Assembly: GCA_035388825.1 (NCBI GenBank)
Contig: DAOOQQ010000009.1
Location: 1-64,000 of the forward strand
From: MWAR01 sp035388825
Lineage (GTDB): Bacteria > Muiribacteriota > Ozemobacteria > Ozemobacterales > Ozemobacteraceae
Length of the DNA stretch: 64,000 nt
Reading direction: 5' to 3'
Positions within the stretch are counted from its first letter, which is position 1. Each line of letters begins with the position of its first letter. The notes under the pieces were generated by a model. It had not been told where the DNA came from and did not search any database. It was given only the letters and a program-made list of their open reading frames with translations. Of this stretch, positions 45,011-53,822 are shown one piece after another. The position numbers were made by a program, and so were the translations under genes.

Positions 45011-45040
45011 CGTAGGGGCGCATCGTGATGCGCCCGTCCT
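45011..45040. repeat. GC-rich hairpin of the GTAGGGGCGCATC type
   Basis: GGGCGCATC (45016-45024) and GATGCGCCC (45027-45035) form a perfect 9-base stem with a two-base loop, preceded by GTAG. Short palindromes with this GTAGGGGCG lead are scattered in intergenic regions of many bacteria. Only this copy is seen in the window. It lies in the 177-base gap between larC and murD, which holds no other gene. Confidence 0.5.
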
Positions 45041-45117
45041 GCAATGACAAGGGTTGCACCGTGCCCTCTTGACGCGTGTGGTAAGATGATCGCTCATTCC
45101 GAACTCGAGGAACTGCG

Positions 45118-46476
45118 ATGAACCTTCAGGGAAGACCGGTCAGCATCATCGGGGCTGCAAAAAGCGGCCTTGCGGCGGCGAAAACACTCGCCTCGCTCGG
45201 GGCACGGGTGCTGGTTTCGGACATCCAGCCGCTCGAGAAACTCCGCCAGGTGTTCCGCCAGAATGCAGTCCCGGAAACGGTTGAAATCGAGGGGGGCGGC
45301 CATACCGAGCGCCTGCTCGAGGCGGATTTCATCGTTCTCAGCCCGGGGGTTCCGACGGATATCCCGATCCTGCGCCAGGCCGCCGAGCGCGGGATCCCGA
45401 TTCATTCCGAAATCGAGATCGCCTATCGGCTTTCGAAGGGGCGCCGCCTCGTCGTGACGGGCAGCAACGGGAAAACCACGACGACGACGCTGCTTGCGGC
45501 GTTTTGTGAGACGCAGTTTCCGCACGTGTTTCTGGGCGGCAACATCGGGATCCCGATGATGGAGTTTGCCGCGAAGACGCCGGAGGACGCGGTGCAGGTC
45601 CTCGAGGTCAGCAGTTTCCAACTCGAGACCATCTCCGAGTTCAATCCGGATATCGCGATGATCACGAACTTCTTCGAGAACCATCTCGACCGCTATCCTT
45701 CGTATGATGCCTACCGGCGCGCCAAGGAGCGAATCGCTCTCAATATGACGGGAGACCGCGTCCTGATCCTCAATGCCGACCAGGAATCAATGCACGAACT
45801 CGCCGGCCGCGTCCGGTGCCGCACCGCCTGGTTCGGCTGGAATCCCGGATCCCGCCGGCCCTGCGTCACGATCAGAAACGGGGCATTCGTCTCCATCCGG
45901 GAGGACGGAACGGAGCATCGCCTGTTCGACGAGGGCGTCGTCCGGATCATCGGGAAGCATAATCGTGAAAATATCATGGCCGCCTCTCTCGCGGCCCTCC
46001 TTGCGGGTGTTGAGCCCGAGAGGCTCGAGAAGGTCGTTGCGGAGTTCCCCGGCGTCGAGCACCGGCTGGAATGGGTCCGTGACCGCCGCGGTGTCACCTG
46101 GATCAACGATTCAAAGGGCACCAACTGCGCCGCTTCGATCATTGCCCTGCGCGCCTGCACCGCGCCCGTGATTCTCATTGCAGGCGGACGTGACAAGGGC
46201 ACGGATCTCGCCGAGTGGGTGTCGGTGATGCGTGACCGCGTGCGGCACGCGGTTCTCTACGGCGAGGCGCGCGAGCGGTTCCGGGCGGCGATGGAAGGTG
46301 TCATTCCGCTGACGCCCGTGACGACTCTCGAGGCTGCGGTCGAGAAGGCGGCCGGTCTGGCCGTTTCCGGCGACACGGTGCTTCTCTCGCCGGCGTGCAG
46401 CAGCTACGACCTGTTCCCGAACTTCGAGGTCCGCGGCGCCCGGTTCAAGGAGCTGGTCCGGGGACTCCCCGAGTAA
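45118..46476 (+). CDS. murD: UDP-N-acetylmuramoyl-L-alanine--D-glutamate ligase
   Basis: The 452-residue product is MurD. It has an N-terminal UDP-substrate domain (IIGAAKSGLAAAKTLASLG), the ATP loop TGSNGKTTTTTLL (about 114-126), the central Mur signature NFFENHLDRY, NRENIMAASLAALL, and a C-terminal domain starting at EHRLEWVRDRRGVTWINDSK. It adds D-Glu to UDP-MurNAc-L-Ala in the cytoplasm. It opens the division/cell-wall cluster, with ftsW 14 bases downstream. Confidence 0.95.
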   Translation: MNLQGRPVSIIGAAKSGLAAAKTLASLGARVLVSDIQPLEKLRQVFRQNAVPETVEIEGGGHTERLLEADFIVLSPGVPTDIPILRQAAERGIPIHSEIEIAYRLSKGRRLVVTGSNGKTTTTTLLAAFCETQFPHVFLGGNIGIPMMEFAAKTPEDAVQVLEVSSFQLETISEFNPDIAMITNFFENHLDRYPSYDAYRRAKERIALNMTGDRVLILNADQESMHELAGRVRCRTAWFGWNPGSRRPCVTIRNGAFVSIREDGTEHRLFDEGVVRIIGKHNRENIMAASLAALLAGVEPERLEKVVAEFPGVEHRLEWVRDRRGVTWINDSKGTNCAASIIALRACTAPVILIAGGRDKGTDLAEWVSVMRDRVRHAVLYGEARERFRAAMEGVIPLTPVTTLEAAVEKAAGLAVSGDTVLLSPACSSYDLFPNFEVRGARFKELVRGLPE

Positions 46477-46490
46477 GGGCATCCTTGTCG

Positions 46491-47675
46491 ATGAAGCAGA
46501 ACCCCTTCGACCACGTCCTCTTCTTCGTCGTGATCGCCCTGATGGGCATCGGGCTCACGATGGTCTACTCGGCCAGCTCGATCACCTCGATGGCCCAGAT
46601 GTCCGACAGCCTCTTCTATTTCAAGCGGCAGCTGATGTGGGTCGTGATCGGCCTTCTGGCCATGTTCGGCTTTGCCCGGATCGATTATCGGAAGCTCGAA
46701 CCGCTCGCCCTGCCGCTGCTGGTCATCGCGGTCATCGGTCTCGTCGTCGTCCTGATCCCCGGCGTTGCCCGCGAGATCGGCGGTGCGCGGCGCTGGATCA
46801 GGTTCGCGGGAATCGGCGTCCAGCCGTCCGAGTTCGCGAAGCTCTGCCTCGTGATCTATATGGCACACTCCATATCACGTAAACAGGACCAGATCCACGA
46901 CATCGTGAAGGGCGTGCTCCCGGATCTCGCCATCACCGGCGCTATATTCTTATTGATATTGAAAGAGCCGAACCTCTCGACGGCAGGCATCGTCGGCTTT
47001 TCCTATATGCTGCTGCTGTTCCTGGGGAACGGCTCGTTCGCGCACATCGGGGGCATGCTGGGCGGAGGGCTGGTATTGGGCATCTCGCTGGTCTTCCAGA
47101 AGGAATACCGCATGAAGCGGCTCCTTGCGTTCATCGATCCGTGGGAGAACGCCCGCACGTCGGGGTATCACATCATCCAGTCGCTCGTCGCCATCGGGTC
47201 GGGCGGCATCTGGGGGCTGGGCCTCGGCCAGAGCCGGCAGAAGTTTTTCATTCTGCCCGAGCGGCACACGGATTTCATCTTCGCCATCATCTGCGAGGAG
47301 CTTGGTCTCGCCGGCGGTCTGGCCGTCGTTCTGCTGTTTCTCGTGCTGATCTGGCGCGGTTTTTATATCGCGACGAGGGCGCCCGACATGTTCGGTTTTC
47401 TTCTCGCGAGCGGCATCACCGGCATCATCGGGTGCCAGGCAGTCATCAATCTGGGTGTCGTGCTCAGCGTCCTGCCCACGACCGGCGTGACCCTGCCGTT
47501 CGTCAGTTACGGCGGATCGAGCCTTCTCTTCCTTGCAGCCGGCATGGGCATTCTTCTCAGCATCTCGAAATACGGATCGAGCCAGAACGCTCTGATCGAC
47601 ATGCGGCGGATGCCGTTCTCGTCGCGCCATCTCGATAACGCCCGGCAGATGTCCGGAACCCGGCGGCGCGCATGA
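46491..47675 (+). CDS. ftsW: FtsW, division-specific peptidoglycan polymerase (SEDS)
   Basis: The 394-residue product is a SEDS protein with about ten TM helices. Family motifs are GLTMVYSASS, GARRWIRFAGIGVQPSEFAKL, IDPWENARTSGYHIIQSLVAIGSGG, the SRQKFFILPERHTDFIFAIICEELGL region, and LPTTGVTLPFVSYGGSSL near the end. It polymerises glycan strands at the septum with its cognate PBP. ATG 46491 fits the first helix. The stop overlaps the murG start in ATGA. Two short runs of AT-rich codons occur at 46856-46885 and 46943-46965. Confidence 0.95.
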   Translation: MKQNPFDHVLFFVVIALMGIGLTMVYSASSITSMAQMSDSLFYFKRQLMWVVIGLLAMFGFARIDYRKLEPLALPLLVIAVIGLVVVLIPGVAREIGGARRWIRFAGIGVQPSEFAKLCLVIYMAHSISRKQDQIHDIVKGVLPDLAITGAIFLLILKEPNLSTAGIVGFSYMLLLFLGNGSFAHIGGMLGGGLVLGISLVFQKEYRMKRLLAFIDPWENARTSGYHIIQSLVAIGSGGIWGLGLGQSRQKFFILPERHTDFIFAIICEELGLAGGLAVVLLFLVLIWRGFYIATRAPDMFGFLLASGITGIIGCQAVINLGVVLSVLPTTGVTLPFVSYGGSSLLFLAAGMGILLSISKYGSSQNALIDMRRMPFSSRHLDNARQMSGTRRRA

Positions 47676-48772
47676 AACGTGTTCTCTTCGGCGGCGGCGG
47701 AACCGGCGGCCATATCTACCCGGCGCTCGCGATCCGGGAAGCGCTGCTCGAGCGATTCCCGGACCTCGAAACCGCGTATGCCGGCCAGTCCGAAGGTATG
47801 GAGGCCCGCATCGTCGGCCGCGTCGAGGGGTTGCCGTTCCTCCCGGTTCGTTCCCAGGGAATGCCGCGCAGCCTGTCGGCAAAATGGCTGACATTCCCCT
47901 TCCGGAATGCGGCAGGTTTTTTCGATGCCCTGACATGCCTGCGACAATTCAGGCCCGATCTGGTGATCACGACGGGCGGGTATGTCGCATTCCCCGTTCT
48001 TGCCTGTGCACGGCTCCTGGGTATCCCCTTCGTCATCCATGAGCAGAACGCCGCGATGGGCGTGGTGAACCGGCTGTTCGCCGGATCGGCCCGAAAGGTG
48101 CTGCTCACCTACGGGGAGGCCGTTTCAGAGCTCGATGAGCGGGTGATCCTGACCGGAAATCCGGTTCGGCGGGCTTTCCGGGTCTCCGGCGGAGCCTCGG
48201 GCCGCTTCGTGAAAAAGCCCGGGGAGTTCTGGCTTCTTGCCGTCGGCGGCTCGGGCGGAGCCCGCACGCTGAACGATGCCTGTGTCGAGTTGACGAAAGG
48301 GTGGCTGAAGGAGCACCCCGCGGTTCATCTCGTGCACATCGCCGGGGAACGCGACCACGAGCGGGTGAAAGCCGCTGCGGCATCGCTTCCCAACTACGAG
48401 TTGCTGCCGTATCTGCATGAAATGAAAGAGGCGTTCGACGTGGCCGACCTGCTCGTTTCTCGGGCTGGTGCGACCATTCTCGCCGAGATTGCCGTGTGTG
48501 GAAAGCCGGCAATCCTCGTGCCCTTCCCTTTCGCGACCGACAATCACCAGGAAAAAAATGCACGTGCCCTCGAACGGCTCGGGGCTGCGACAATGATTCT
48601 CGACCGCGACCTGTGTGCGTCCACCCTTGCACGGGAGATCGAAGTGCTCACCCCGTCCGGGAAACGGACCCACATGGCCGAGGCCATGCGCTCGAGCCGG
48701 CCAGCCGATGTCGAACAGCGGATCATCGACCAGATCGCCCCCCTGCTTGCCGCCTCCCAGCCACGAAGCTGA
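47672..48772 (+). CDS. murG: MurG, lipid II synthase (GlcNAc transferase)
   Basis: The 366-residue product is MurG (GT28). It has the N-terminal glycine loop FGGGGTGGHIYPAL, then LVITTGGYVAFPVL and HEQNAAMGVVNR. The C-terminal donor domain has VGGSGGARTLN and the UDP-GlcNAc motif VSRAGATILAEIAVCGKPAILVPFPFATDNHQ. It converts lipid I to lipid II on the inner face of the membrane. Translation is coupled to ftsW. No murC follows it, unlike the classical order. Confidence 0.95.
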   Translation: MKRVLFGGGGTGGHIYPALAIREALLERFPDLETAYAGQSEGMEARIVGRVEGLPFLPVRSQGMPRSLSAKWLTFPFRNAAGFFDALTCLRQFRPDLVITTGGYVAFPVLACARLLGIPFVIHEQNAAMGVVNRLFAGSARKVLLTYGEAVSELDERVILTGNPVRRAFRVSGGASGRFVKKPGEFWLLAVGGSGGARTLNDACVELTKGWLKEHPAVHLVHIAGERDHERVKAAAASLPNYELLPYLHEMKEAFDVADLLVSRAGATILAEIAVCGKPAILVPFPFATDNHQEKNARALERLGAATMILDRDLCASTLAREIEVLTPSGKRTHMAEAMRSSRPADVEQRIIDQIAPLLAASQPRS

Positions 48773-48808
48773 AAGGGGATGCGATTGCCGGGATTTCGGG
48801 GCACGGTC

Positions 48809-48837
48809 TTGTGTGCCCCGTGGGGGAATGGTAAGAT
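48809..48837 (+). promoter_or_regulatory. Candidate sigma-70-type promoter for ftsQ
   Basis: TTGTGT (48809-48814) and TAAGAT (48832-48837) are 17 bases apart in the murG-ftsQ gap, 25 bases before the ftsQ ATG. A GGGGCAC/GTGCCCC dyad overlaps the -35 side. Match to consensus is only partial; a similar GGTAAGATGA occurs at 45081 before murD. Confidence 0.3.
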
Positions 48838-48861
48838 GACGCACCTTCGATCGAGGGCGTC

Positions 48862-49779
48862 ATGAGCCATACCCATCCTGAAACTCCCGCTCCACCGCGA
48901 CGGCGCAGCTTTTATCCGGCGCCGCGCAGTTCCATGTCGGATTCCGTCATGGAGCGGGTTCGCAGCCGGAGTTTTCGCGTCCGGTTCCAGAGTCTGGGGC
49001 GTTGGGCCCGCCCCCTCAAGATGCTGGGGTTTCTGGCTCTCATGGCATCACTTTCGTATCTTGCGATCGTGCAGTTGAAATATCTGTTTTTCGGCACCTC
49101 GTATTTCGAGATCCGGACGATCGATGTCGAGGGCCTTTCGGGGCTTTCCCGCGAGGAGACGCTCAAGCTGGCGGGAATCGCCCCGGGAACCAATGTCATC
49201 AATCTCGATCGGGAAGCGGCCCGCCGCCAACTGTTGCTACACCCGCTGGTGAAGGATGCCGCCGTCGAGCTGAAAGGGCTCTGTTCCGTGCGCCTGCGGG
49301 TGACCGAGCGGCTGCCGCTGATGTATGTGAAGGTGGGCACGTCGTTCCTCGAGATTTCCGAGGACGGCGTCATCCTCTCGAATACGGGGATAGGTGAGCG
49401 CGAGTTGCCGATCGTGACCGGGATCGACCTGGGCGACAAGGAGGTCGGGGAGTCGGTGATGGACAACGACCGGTTCCTCGAAGCGAAAGCCTGGGTGACG
49501 ACCCTCGGATCGGGCACGCTGTCAGATATTTCCGAGTTGAATTTTTCCAGCGTGCAGAACCCGTATCTCTTCCTTGTCACCGGCGAAAAAGTGCTTCCGA
49601 AGAGTCTCGAAGACTTCAAGGAACGGCACGCTTTTTTGCGTGCCCTCCTTGACAACCTGAAAAAAAATAGGGTAGAACCTGAATACCTCGACATGAGGGC
49701 ACCAACCGATATCGTCGTCAAACCACGACGTGCCCGAAATTCCATGGAAGGAACCTCCAAACCACGTGCTGGCGGATGA
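48862..49779 (+). CDS. ftsQ: FtsQ/DivIB division protein
   Basis: The 305-residue product has a basic cytoplasmic tail of about 50 residues, one TM helix (MLGFLALMASLSYLAIVQL, about 54-72) and a POTRA domain (ISEL-type strand FEIRTIDVEGLSGLSREETL; GIAPGTNVINLD). A beta domain follows (VRLRVTERLPLMYVKVG). It links early and late divisome proteins in the periplasm. The C-terminal tail is basic and overlaps the ftsA start by 14 bases. GAGGG lies upstream of the ATG. Confidence 0.9.
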   Translation: MSHTHPETPAPPRRRSFYPAPRSSMSDSVMERVRSRSFRVRFQSLGRWARPLKMLGFLALMASLSYLAIVQLKYLFFGTSYFEIRTIDVEGLSGLSREETLKLAGIAPGTNVINLDREAARRQLLLHPLVKDAAVELKGLCSVRLRVTERLPLMYVKVGTSFLEISEDGVILSNTGIGERELPIVTGIDLGDKEVGESVMDNDRFLEAKAWVTTLGSGTLSDISELNFSSVQNPYLFLVTGEKVLPKSLEDFKERHAFLRALLDNLKKNRVEPEYLDMRAPTDIVVKPRRARNSMEGTSKPRAGG

Positions 49780-51001
49780 TCTGATCGTCGGTCTCGACAT
49801 AGGAACCACCAAAGTGTGCGCCGTCATCGGCGATATGCACGAGAGTGGTTCCATCAATGTCATCGGCGTGGGGCACGCCGCGACGGGGGACGGGGTGAAA
49901 AAGGGCACGATCGTCGACATCGAGAAGGTGACCCAGGCGATCATGGATGCCGTCGAGGAAGCCGAGAAGGTGGCCGATGTCGTCATCGAGCGGGTTTACG
50001 TCGGCATCGCCGGATCCCACATCAATTCGCTCAATAGCCAGGGGATCGTCGCGATCAAGGGCACGGGAAACGAGATCACGGCCGAGGATGTCGATCGGGC
50101 CGTCGAAAACGCCAAGACGGCGATCTCGATTCCGCATCACCAGGAGATCATTCACATTCTGCCGCGCGAATTCGTCGTCGACGAGCAGAAAGAGATCAGC
50201 AATCCGATCGGCATGGTCGGAAGCCGCCTCGAGGCCCAGGTGCACATCGTGACCGGCGCCGTGACGGCGATGCAGAACATCATCAAGTGTTGCCAGACGG
50301 CCCGGCTCAAGGTCGAGGACGTCGTTCTCCAGCCGTATGCTTCGAGCATGTCGGTTCTTTCGGAGGACGAGAAGAAGCTGGGCGTCGTGCTGATCGACAT
50401 CGGCGGAGGCACCACCGATCTGATCATCTTCCAGAACGGCCATGTGGTTCACTCCTACAGTGCACCGGTCGGCGGCCAGTATGTCACGAACGACATCGCG
50501 GTCGGGCTCAAGACCTCGACGGCGGCGGCCGAGAACCTGAAGATCAAATACGGGGTGGCGTTCAACACGTTCATCGACCCCTCGTGCAAGATGCAGGTGC
50601 CCGTTGCGGGCAGTGACCGCATGCGCGAGTGCACCCAGAAAGACCTGGCCGAGATCATCGAGCCACGCATGGAGGAGATCTTCAACGAGATGAAGGAGCA
50701 GATCTCCCGCCAGGTGTCCCTCGACATGATCCCGGCCGGCGTGGTGCTGACCGGCGGCTCGTCGCTCATGATGGGCTGCCCGGAGCTCGCCGAGGAGAGC
50801 CTGGGGCTTCCCGTGCGGCGGGGGTTTCCGATCACGGTCACCGGCCTCAAGGAGCGGGTGCAGAATCCCATGTTCGCGACCTCGGTGGGGCTGATCCGAT
50901 ACGGGGCGCAGCATTTCCAGGCCTCTCCGCCCGAGCCGGGCGTGCTCGGGGGCGTGGTCGACAGACTCAGGGCGGTTTTCAGACGGTTTTTCAGTGACTG
51001 A
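49766..51001 (+). CDS. ftsA: FtsA, actin-like divisome membrane anchor
   Basis: The 411-residue product is FtsA. It has the actin-fold phosphate loop LIVGLDIGTTKVCAVIG, then GIAGSHINSLNSQG in the SHS2/1C domain, IDIGGGTTDLIIF, and GVVLTGGSSLMMG. The C-terminal amphipathic end VVDRLRAVFRRFFSD would sit on the membrane. It tethers FtsZ. I prefer GTG 49766 because GGAAGGAA precedes it and the family N-terminus follows at once; a GTG at 49730 has no visible site. Confidence 0.93.
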   Translation: MLADDLIVGLDIGTTKVCAVIGDMHESGSINVIGVGHAATGDGVKKGTIVDIEKVTQAIMDAVEEAEKVADVVIERVYVGIAGSHINSLNSQGIVAIKGTGNEITAEDVDRAVENAKTAISIPHHQEIIHILPREFVVDEQKEISNPIGMVGSRLEAQVHIVTGAVTAMQNIIKCCQTARLKVEDVVLQPYASSMSVLSEDEKKLGVVLIDIGGGTTDLIIFQNGHVVHSYSAPVGGQYVTNDIAVGLKTSTAAAENLKIKYGVAFNTFIDPSCKMQVPVAGSDRMRECTQKDLAEIIEPRMEEIFNEMKEQISRQVSLDMIPAGVVLTGGSSLMMGCPELAEESLGLPVRRGFPITVTGLKERVQNPMFATSVGLIRYGAQHFQASPPEPGVLGGVVDRLRAVFRRFFSD

Positions 51002-51074
51002 TCTTTTTATATTGTTATAAATAATATCAAGAGATTTATTTGCCGGCGGGGCATAGCGAAAAAGGAGGCTTTCA
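51002..51074 (+). promoter_or_regulatory. AT-rich ftsA-ftsZ gap with candidate -10 and strong RBS
   Basis: Bases 51003-51045 are almost all A/T (TTTATATTGTTATAAATAAT), standing out from the GC-rich surroundings. TATAAA at 51016-51021 or TAATAT at 51022-51027 could be a -10 element, but no clear -35 is seen. AAAGGAGG lies six bases before the ftsZ GTG. It could give ftsZ extra transcription and strong translation. Confidence 0.4.
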
Positions 51075-52220
51075 GTGTTCGATTTCAATCAGGCGACCGC
51101 GGAAAACAGTGCGGAGATCAAGGTGATCGGTGTCGGCGGCGGCGGAACCAATGCCGTGAACCGGATGATCTCGGCCGGCTTTGCCGGTGTGGAGTTCATC
51201 ACGGCCAATACCGATGCCCAGGCTCTCCAGCTTTCTGACGCCAAGGTCAAGATCCAGCTGGGCGACAAATTGACCAAGGGGCTGGGCGCAGGCGCCAACT
51301 ACGAGATTGGCAAGAAAGCCGCGGAAGAGGATCGTGACCGCATCGCCGAGGCCCTCGACGGGGCCGACATGGTGTTCATCACCGCCGGCATGGGCGGCGG
51401 AACCGGTACCGGTGCCGCTCCGATCGTGGCCGAGGTGGCCCGTGAAGTCGGCGCCCTCACCGTGGCCGTCGTCACCAAGCCCTTCCGGTTCGAAGGCAAG
51501 AAGCGCATCAATGCCGCCGATCTCGGCATCAAGAACCTCAAGGAGCGGGTCGACGCGATCATCGTGATCCCGAACGACAAGCTGCTCGAGGTGTCGAAAG
51601 AGAATGTCACCATGATCGAGGCCTTCCGGTATGCCGACGAAGTGCTCCGCCAGGGCGTCCAGGGCATCTCCGACATCATCATCAACCCCGGCACGATCAA
51701 CACCGACTTCGCCGACGTGCGCACGATCATGACCCAGGCCGGCTCGGCCCTCATGGGTATCGGTATCGCCTCCGGCGAGAACCGCGCCGTGACCGCCGCC
51801 CAGATGGCGATCAACAGCCCGCTGCTCGAGTCCTCGATCAAGGGCGCCCGCGGCGTGCTGATCAACATCACCGGTGGCTCGGATCTCGGCATCCACGAGA
51901 TCAACAAGTCCGCCAGCATCATCCAGGAAAGCGTCGACGAGGATGCCAACATCATTCTCGGCACGGCCCTCGACGAGAACCTCAAGGATCAGATCAAGAT
52001 CACCGTTATCGCCACCGGCTTCGGCGAAGCCGTGCGCCAGGAACTCGATCCCCGCAAGAAAATCATCGAGGAGCTGCGCACCGTCAGCCGCCCCGCCGAG
52101 CAGCCGCTCGCGACGCCGACCCCGATCCCGCTGGCCGCGACCGGCACCACCGGGGCTCCGGTTCCCACGGCCCTCGACGACCGCGAAATTCCGACCTTCC
52201 TTCGCCGCCGCAACCGCTGA
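51075..52220 (+). CDS. ftsZ: FtsZ, tubulin-like cell division GTPase
   Basis: The 381-residue product is FtsZ. It has the N-terminal GTP fold KVIGVGGGGTNAVNRM, the signature GMGGGTGTGAAP (about 105-116), the INPGTINTDFADV T7-loop region with catalytic Asp residues, a Pro/Ala/Thr linker after 340, and the conserved C-terminal peptide DDREIPTFLRRR that binds FtsA. It starts with GTG after AAAGGAGG. The rho-independent terminator downstream closes the cluster. Confidence 0.97.
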   Translation: MFDFNQATAENSAEIKVIGVGGGGTNAVNRMISAGFAGVEFITANTDAQALQLSDAKVKIQLGDKLTKGLGAGANYEIGKKAAEEDRDRIAEALDGADMVFITAGMGGGTGTGAAPIVAEVAREVGALTVAVVTKPFRFEGKKRINAADLGIKNLKERVDAIIVIPNDKLLEVSKENVTMIEAFRYADEVLRQGVQGISDIIINPGTINTDFADVRTIMTQAGSALMGIGIASGENRAVTAAQMAINSPLLESSIKGARGVLINITGGSDLGIHEINKSASIIQESVDEDANIILGTALDENLKDQIKITVIATGFGEAVRQELDPRKKIIEELRTVSRPAEQPLATPTPIPLAATGTTGAPVPTALDDREIPTFLRRRNR

Positions 52221-52244
52221 TCCCGCGATAGACACGCTCCAACG

Positions 52245-52286
52245 CCCACGGGGATGCCGGAACGCCGGTGTCCCCGTGGGTTTTTC
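52245..52286 (+). terminator. Rho-independent terminator after ftsZ
   Basis: CCCACGGGGATGCCGG (52245-52260) pairs with CCGGTGTCCCCGTGGG (52265-52280), using two G-U pairs, around an AACG loop, followed by five T. The stem is 16 pairs. It lies 24 bases after the ftsZ stop and ends the cell-division transcription unit. Confidence 0.93.
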
Positions 52287-52297
52287 ATCCATCCGGG

Positions 52298-52337
52298 CAT
52301 ATAATATGCATTTCGATATAAAAAGGGGGGATATCCC
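52298..52337 (+). promoter_or_regulatory. Candidate -10 element and RBS before radical SAM gene
   Basis: An exact TATAAT (52300-52305) sits inside the near-palindrome GCATATAATATGC, just after the ftsZ terminator. No good -35 is seen 16-18 bases upstream. AAGGGGGG lies about eight bases before the GTG start at 52338. Together these fit a new transcription unit starting here. Confidence 0.4.
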
Positions 52338-53822
52338 GTGGGCCTGAGACATCGCCACCAGGTCGAGTCGGCCGCCGATCGGCTGGCGGCGACCGAGCGG
52401 CACGAACGTCGGTGCGGCGTGGCGGGGCGGATCAACCTCGCCGTCTGTTTTCCCGGCCCCTATGCGCTGGCGATGAGCAATCTGGGCTTCCTGACCGTGC
52501 ACCGGCTCGCCTGCGAGACGCCCGACATCGGCGTCGAACGCTTTTTTTTCGGATACGAGCCCGGCGCCGCGGTCCGGCCGCCGTACTACTCGTTCGAGAC
52601 GCGCCGCCCGCTCGGCGACTTCGACATCCTGGCCTTCTCGTTCAGCTTCGAAGGGGATTTCGACCGCATTCCCGCGATCTTCGGGCCGCTCGGCCTTCCG
52701 GTCGAAGCCGCCCGCCGCCGCCGGGGACGGTTCCCTCTGTTGATCGCGGGCGGGGCCGCCGTCGCCGCGAACGCGCCCGCCCTGAGCCGGATCTTCGACG
52801 TGCTCGTGCCCGGCGAGGCCGAGACGGTGCTGGGGCCGATGCTGACCGCTTTTCTCGGAAACGGCCTCGCGCCGGAATCCGTCGCCGATCTGCCGGGGGT
52901 GTGGGTGCCCGCCCTTCGTGCCGAGCCGGTGCCACAGCCCTGCCGGCATGACGTGGCCCGTGAGCCGGCCTGGTCGCACATCACGACGACGGCCAACGTG
53001 TTCGGCGGCGCCTCCCTGTTCGAGGCGATGCGCGGCTGCCCGCGCCGCTGCGCCTTCTGCCTCGCGCGCGTCATCTACCACCCGGCCCGGCCCGTTCCGG
53101 CCGCGCGGCTGGCGGCCTGGCTCGACGAGCGGCCGGACTGCCGGGATCTCGGCCTCGTCGCCCCCTCCCTGTTCGACCACCCCGAGATCGAGGGGATTCT
53201 CGATCTGCTGGCGGCCCGTGGAATACGGCTGCGCAACTCCTCGGTGAAATGGGAGCGCCTGCCCGACACGATTCTCGAACGGCTGTTCGCCTGCGGGGTG
53301 CGCGGCCTGACCCTGGCGCCCGAAACCGGAAGCCCGGAGCGGCGGGAGGGGATGGGCAAGCCGTTGCGGGAGGAGGCCTTTTATGATACGCTCGAACGCG
53401 TCCGGCAGCATGGATTCGAGCATCTGAAGCTGTATTTCATGGCCGGCCTCCCGGGTGAGACGGAGGCGGACCTCGACGCCACGGCGGGCTTCATCTGCCG
53501 CCTGACGGAGCGGTTCCAGGGAGGCTTCAAGGGCCTTTCGGCGACCGTCTCGGGGTTCGTCCCCAAGCGGGGCACGGCCTGGGAACACGAGCCGGTCTGC
53601 CCGCCCGACGAGTTGCGGCGCAGGTTCGGCCGGCTCAAGATGGCGCTGCGGCCGGCGGCGGACCGGATCCGTGTGCAGTTCGAGAGTCCGGCCGAGGTGG
53701 CCCGCCAGGCTCGCCTGGCAACCGTCGGCCCGGAGCTGGCCGAGGAATACGAGAAGGAGGCAACGGCATGTCGGGAACGAGGATCGGCGAAAAACGCCCC
53801 CGCATCGGATCTGGACTTCTAG
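52338..53822 (+). CDS. Radical SAM protein with B12-type N-terminal domain
   Basis: The 494-residue product has an N-terminal Rossmann-like domain (about 30-170; RINLAVCFPGPYALAMSNLG, DILAFSFSFEGDFDRIP, PLLIAGGAAVAANAP). The radical SAM core has MRGCPRRCAFCLA (Cys 234, 238, 241), then LAPETGSPERREGMGKP and YFMAGLPGETEADLDATAGF. It resembles the uncharacterised B12-binding radical SAM group (TIGR03960-like). The next gene begins 55 bases before its stop, so the pair is translated together. Substrate unknown. Confidence 0.82.
   Translation: MGLRHRHQVESAADRLAATERHERRCGVAGRINLAVCFPGPYALAMSNLGFLTVHRLACETPDIGVERFFFGYEPGAAVRPPYYSFETRRPLGDFDILAFSFSFEGDFDRIPAIFGPLGLPVEAARRRRGRFPLLIAGGAAVAANAPALSRIFDVLVPGEAETVLGPMLTAFLGNGLAPESVADLPGVWVPALRAEPVPQPCRHDVAREPAWSHITTTANVFGGASLFEAMRGCPRRCAFCLARVIYHPARPVPAARLAAWLDERPDCRDLGLVAPSLFDHPEIEGILDLLAARGIRLRNSSVKWERLPDTILERLFACGVRGLTLAPETGSPERREGMGKPLREEAFYDTLERVRQHGFEHLKLYFMAGLPGETEADLDATAGFICRLTERFQGGFKGLSATVSGFVPKRGTAWEHEPVCPPDELRRRFGRLKMALRPAADRIRVQFESPAEVARQARLATVGPELAEEYEKEATACRERGSAKNAPASDLDF

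Noticed and set aside
45054..45087. Promoter for murD (TTGCAC and TAAGAT)
   Set aside because: The spacer would be 22 bases, too long for a sigma-70 promoter; only the -10-like element is plausible.
51072..53588. Long minus-strand open frame opposite ftsZ and the radical SAM gene
   Set aside because: The sense genes are unmistakable, and the frame crosses the ftsZ terminator.
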